This document shows, piece after piece, positions 4,185-6,304 of a DNA stretch of 6,304 bases. Source of the stretch: JBFHES01 sp041584015 (lineage in GTDB: Bacteria > Bacteroidota > Bacteroidia > Bacteroidales > M50B96). The notes under the pieces were generated by a model. It did not search any database and was not told the origin of the DNA. It worked only from the letters and a program-made list of their open reading frames with translations. Where the stretch lies: contig JBFHES010000261.1 of the NCBI GenBank assembly GCA_041584015.1, positions 1 to 6,304 on the forward strand, given 5' to 3'. Made by a program: the position numbers and the translations under genes. How positions within the stretch are numbered: position 1 is the stretch's first letter; each line of letters begins with the position of its first letter.

Positions 4185-6304
4185 ATGAGAAGAGCAAATA
4201 CAAAATTTAAGAAGTTTTTATTCACTCTATTTCTGCTTTCACTCTTCTATTTATTCACCTTAAAGGGAACTTTTTCACAAACAGCCACTCCAATTTTAAA
4301 CTTTCCTGCATCCTCATCTATTACAAATAGCCAAATGCAGATAAGCTATAATTTACCCGACCAGCCAAGCCCCGGAACCGTTACATTATACATCAGCATT
4401 TTTGGTGGATCCAATGTACTAACCCTGTCGATGGATGATAACATGAATCAAAACTTTGTGTGCGACCTCAACAGCCCAGCAAATTCGGCGGAAATAATTG
4501 TAGCAAGCGGAACCATTCAAGAAGGCATTTTTGATATTACAATCGCTTATCAGAATATAGCTGGAGATTCATATGCTGTAGCAACAAATTCCAACGTTAG
4601 TATTGATCTAACACCCCCAACAGCAATTTGTCAGGACCTTACCGCTTATCTTGATAGTTTTGGCAACGCAACGGTTACAGCTGAGTCAATTGAACTGGCA
4701 AACTCCGTTAATGAGTTCTCCAACACTCAGGGCCAAAACAATTGGTATTATGGATCTCACTTTGCATTCGACATTTATGGTTTTAATGAATTCCTTGATT
4801 TTAATACTAATTCTAATTTCTGGTATGGCAATCAAAGTTATGATACTCCTATTCTAGGGCAGAGTGGCGGACATCCGGGCATTGACAATCTTGATTGGGC
4901 AGTTCGCAGATGGGTTTCCAATTACACAGGGACAGTTCGTATAAAACTTGATTTTTTTGACCGCAACACGTCCTGCGGAGATGGCGCCCATGTTAGAGTT
5001 TTTAAGAACATCAACCAGGTGTATGATTACCTTAATCTACCAGGCAACCTAACTAGTGCAACATTCAATCTTGACATCACTTCAACCGATACGCTGAGCT
5101 TCATCATCGATCCAAAATTTGACGGTGGGTGCGATGACACGGAATTAAGAGTTAGCATCTACACAACAAATCATGTCAACAATGGCTCATGGGATGCCAA
5201 TGGATTAACATCATTAGCCATCACTCCTTCCATCTTTAATTGTACAACTGTTGGTAGCAATAGTGTCATCCTCATGGCCACCGATAATGCCGGAAACACA
5301 TCAACATGCACCTCTTTAGTTACGATAAATGACACTTTGGCGCCAAGCATTATTTGTCAAGCAGACACAATTGTGAATAGTGATCCTGGCATCTGTGGTG
5401 CTATTGTAAATTATAGTCTTCCTGAAGTTGCAGATAATTGCAATAACGGGCCGGTTCTTCTGTCAGGCATTGGTACAGGCGCATTATTTCCTATCGGTAC
5501 TAGTATTGAAAAATATGTGATTGTGGACCCAGGAGGCAACTCAGATACCTGCTCGTTCACAATTACGGTCCTTGACAATGAGAACCCAGGCATTACGTGT
5601 CCGGATGATATAACCGTAAACAATGATGCAGGAGCTTGCGGTGCAATGGTGACCTACACCCCACCAATTGGAACAGATAATTGTCCGGGCGCGGTTACCG
5701 TACAAACAAGCGGATTAGGCTATGGAGCAACCTTCCCACTTGGAACAACTACAGAAGAATATACAGTTACCGATGCTGCTGGAAATACAGCAGTTTGCTC
5801 GTTCACAATTACGGTCCTTGATAATGAGAATCCAGGCATTACTTGTCCGGATAACATAACCGTAAACAATGATGCCGAAGCTTGCGGCGCAATGGTGACC
5901 TACACCCCACCAGTTGGAACAGATAATTGTCCGGGTGCGGTTACCGTTCAAACAAACGGATTGGGCTCGGGAGCAACCTTTCCACTTGGAACAACTACAG
6001 AAGAATATACGGTTACCGATGCAGCTGGGAATACATCCGTCTGTTCGTTCACAATTACAGTCCTTGATAATGAGAATCCAGGCATTACGTGTCCGGATGA
6101 TATAACCGTAAACAATGATGCAGGAGCTTGCGGCGCAATGGTGACCTACACCCCACCAATTGGAACAGATAATTGTTCGGGAGCAATTACAACTCAAACA
6201 AACGGATTAGGCTCGGGAGCAACCTTTCCACTTGGAACAACTACCGAAGAATATACGGTTACCGATGCAGCTGGGAATACATCCGTCTGTTCGTTCACAA
6301 TTAC
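4185..6304 (+). CDS. Large secreted Ig/HYR-repeat adhesin, N-terminal 706 residues (3' end outside window)
   Basis: The frame is open from ATG 4185 through the right edge. Residues 1-32 are a signal peptide: basic start MRRANTKFKK, a hydrophobic core of about 16 residues, and cleavage near TFSQ|TATP. Residues about 33-142 form an Ig-like domain ending VSIDLTPP. Residues 143-385 are a second Ig-like domain (TAICQDLTAYLDSFGNATVTA ... NNGSWDANGLTSL ... NDTLAP) interrupted at about 171-327 by another domain. From residue 387 HYR (hyalin-type, PF02494-like) repeats begin, one diverged and then near-identical 82-aa copies to the edge. HYR modules are extracellular Ig-like folds linked to adhesion; the repeats carry regularly placed cysteines. 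No catalytic domain is visible. Export by a type IX system is plausible, but its C-terminal signal would lie outside. The gene stands alone on the plus strand after the long gene-free region, and no Shine-Dalgarno precedes the ATG. Confidence 0.9.
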   Translation, partial: MRRANTKFKKFLFTLFLLSLFYLFTLKGTFSQTATPILNFPASSSITNSQMQISYNLPDQPSPGTVTLYISIFGGSNVLTLSMDDNMNQNFVCDLNSPANSAEIIVASGTIQEGIFDITIAYQNIAGDSYAVATNSNVSIDLTPPTAICQDLTAYLDSFGNATVTAESIELANSVNEFSNTQGQNNWYYGSHFAFDIYGFNEFLDFNTNSNFWYGNQSYDTPILGQSGGHPGIDNLDWAVRRWVSNYTGTVRIKLDFFDRNTSCGDGAHVRVFKNINQVYDYLNLPGNLTSATFNLDITSTDTLSFIIDPKFDGGCDDTELRVSIYTTNHVNNGSWDANGLTSLAITPSIFNCTTVGSNSVILMATDNAGNTSTCTSLVTINDTLAPSIICQADTIVNSDPGICGAIVNYSLPEVADNCNNGPVLLSGIGTGALFPIGTSIEKYVIVDPGGNSDTCSFTITVLDNENPGITCPDDITVNNDAGACGAMVTYTPPIGTDNCPGAVTVQTSGLGYGATFPLGTTTEEYTVTDAAGNTAVCSFTITVLDNENPGITCPDNITVNNDAEACGAMVTYTPPVGTDNCPGAVTVQTNGLGSGATFPLGTTTEEYTVTDAAGNTSVCSFTITVLDNENPGITCPDDITVNNDAGACGAMVTYTPPIGTDNCSGAITTQTNGLGSGATFPLGTTTEEYTVTDAAGNTSVCSFTI
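4695..5165 (+). other. Inserted beta-rich domain inside an Ig-like domain of the HYR adhesin
   Basis: Residues about 171-327 (FSNTQGQNNWYYGS, GHPGIDNLDWAVRRW, TGTVRIKLDFFDRN, GDGAHVRVFKNINQVY, LSFIIDPKFDGGCDDTELRV) resemble a beta-sandwich module found in large secreted bacterial proteins, beginning QGxNNWxYG and ending with an (F)xIDPxxDxxxD motif. The acidic residues near its end could bind calcium or sugar. The flanking sequence reads as one Ig-like repeat once this block is removed. Module identity is from memory of the pattern, not a search. Confidence 0.55.
5343..5585 (+). repeat. First HYR unit, diverged (81 aa)
   Basis: This unit covers residues 387-467 (SIICQADTIVNSDPGICGA, VNYSLPEVADNC, FPIGTSIEKYVIVDPGGNSDTCSFTITVLDNEN). 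It has the same cysteine and proline pattern as the later copies but differs clearly at DNA level, except for the last stretch from TGCTCGTTCACAATTACGGT onward, which is nearly the same as in the next units. Confidence 0.85.
5586..6304 (+). repeat. Near-identical 246-bp (82-aa) tandem HYR units
   Basis: Units run 5586-5831, 5832-6077 and 6078-6304, the last cut by the window edge. Each encodes PGITCPD(D/N)ITVNNDA, ACGAMVTYTPP, GTDNC, a short variable patch, ATFPLGTTTEEYTVTDAAGNT and VCSFTITVLDNEN. The copies are close to identical in DNA, which points to recent duplication or gene conversion and makes the array hard to assemble from short reads. Confidence 0.92.

Noticed and set aside
5715..6197. 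Cysteine-rich 160-aa minus-strand ORF with internal repeats
   Set aside because: It is the antisense of the HYR repeats, and its periodicity and cysteines come from the 246-bp coding units. The plus-strand frame has a signal peptide and recognisable domains.
5586..6304. CRISPR-like or satellite array
   Set aside because: The 246-bp period is a whole number of codons in one open frame encoding HYR domains, with no spacer structure.

Overview
The window looks like a piece of a Bacteroidota (Flavobacteriia/Cytophagia-type) chromosome. The DNA is AT-rich and no Shine-Dalgarno sequence is visible before the starts. Two very large secreted proteins built from Ig-like and HYR repeats, of the kind common in gliding or type IX-secreting Bacteroidota, run off both ends. 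This is inferred from gene style; no taxonomic marker is present.

Layout. Minus strand, in transcription order: a 189-aa phage tail-collar (MdpB/COG4675-like) protein (3322 to 2753); a clear intrinsic terminator (2735 to 2705); a 368-aa type-1 periplasmic-binding-fold protein without a signal peptide (2691 to 1585); and, 50 bp further on, the first 511 residues of a secreted repeat adhesin (1534 to the left edge). An 862-bp AT-rich gene-free region (3323-4184) separates this set from a divergent plus-strand gene (4185 to the right edge). That gene encodes the first 706 residues of a second secreted adhesin with Ig-like domains, an inserted ligand-binding-like domain and tandem HYR repeats.

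The gene-free region is not featureless. It holds a strand-biased cluster of TCTAAA words, including three exact CTCTAAAT copies that head degenerate 33-40 bp units, several inverted repeats, and a 12-bp palindrome with a LacI-type CAAACGTTTG core upstream of the HYR adhesin.

How the genes may work together (inference): the collar protein and both adhesins are plausibly surface or extracellular proteins. The binding-fold protein sits between two of them, has no export signal and has no transporter subunits nearby. It could be a cytoplasmic ligand sensor like AmiC rather than a transporter component. Nothing in the window proves a dedicated system. The most notable points are this gene set, the terminator just ahead of the sensor-like gene's start, the nested domain in the HYR adhesin, and the mosaic structure of its repeats.
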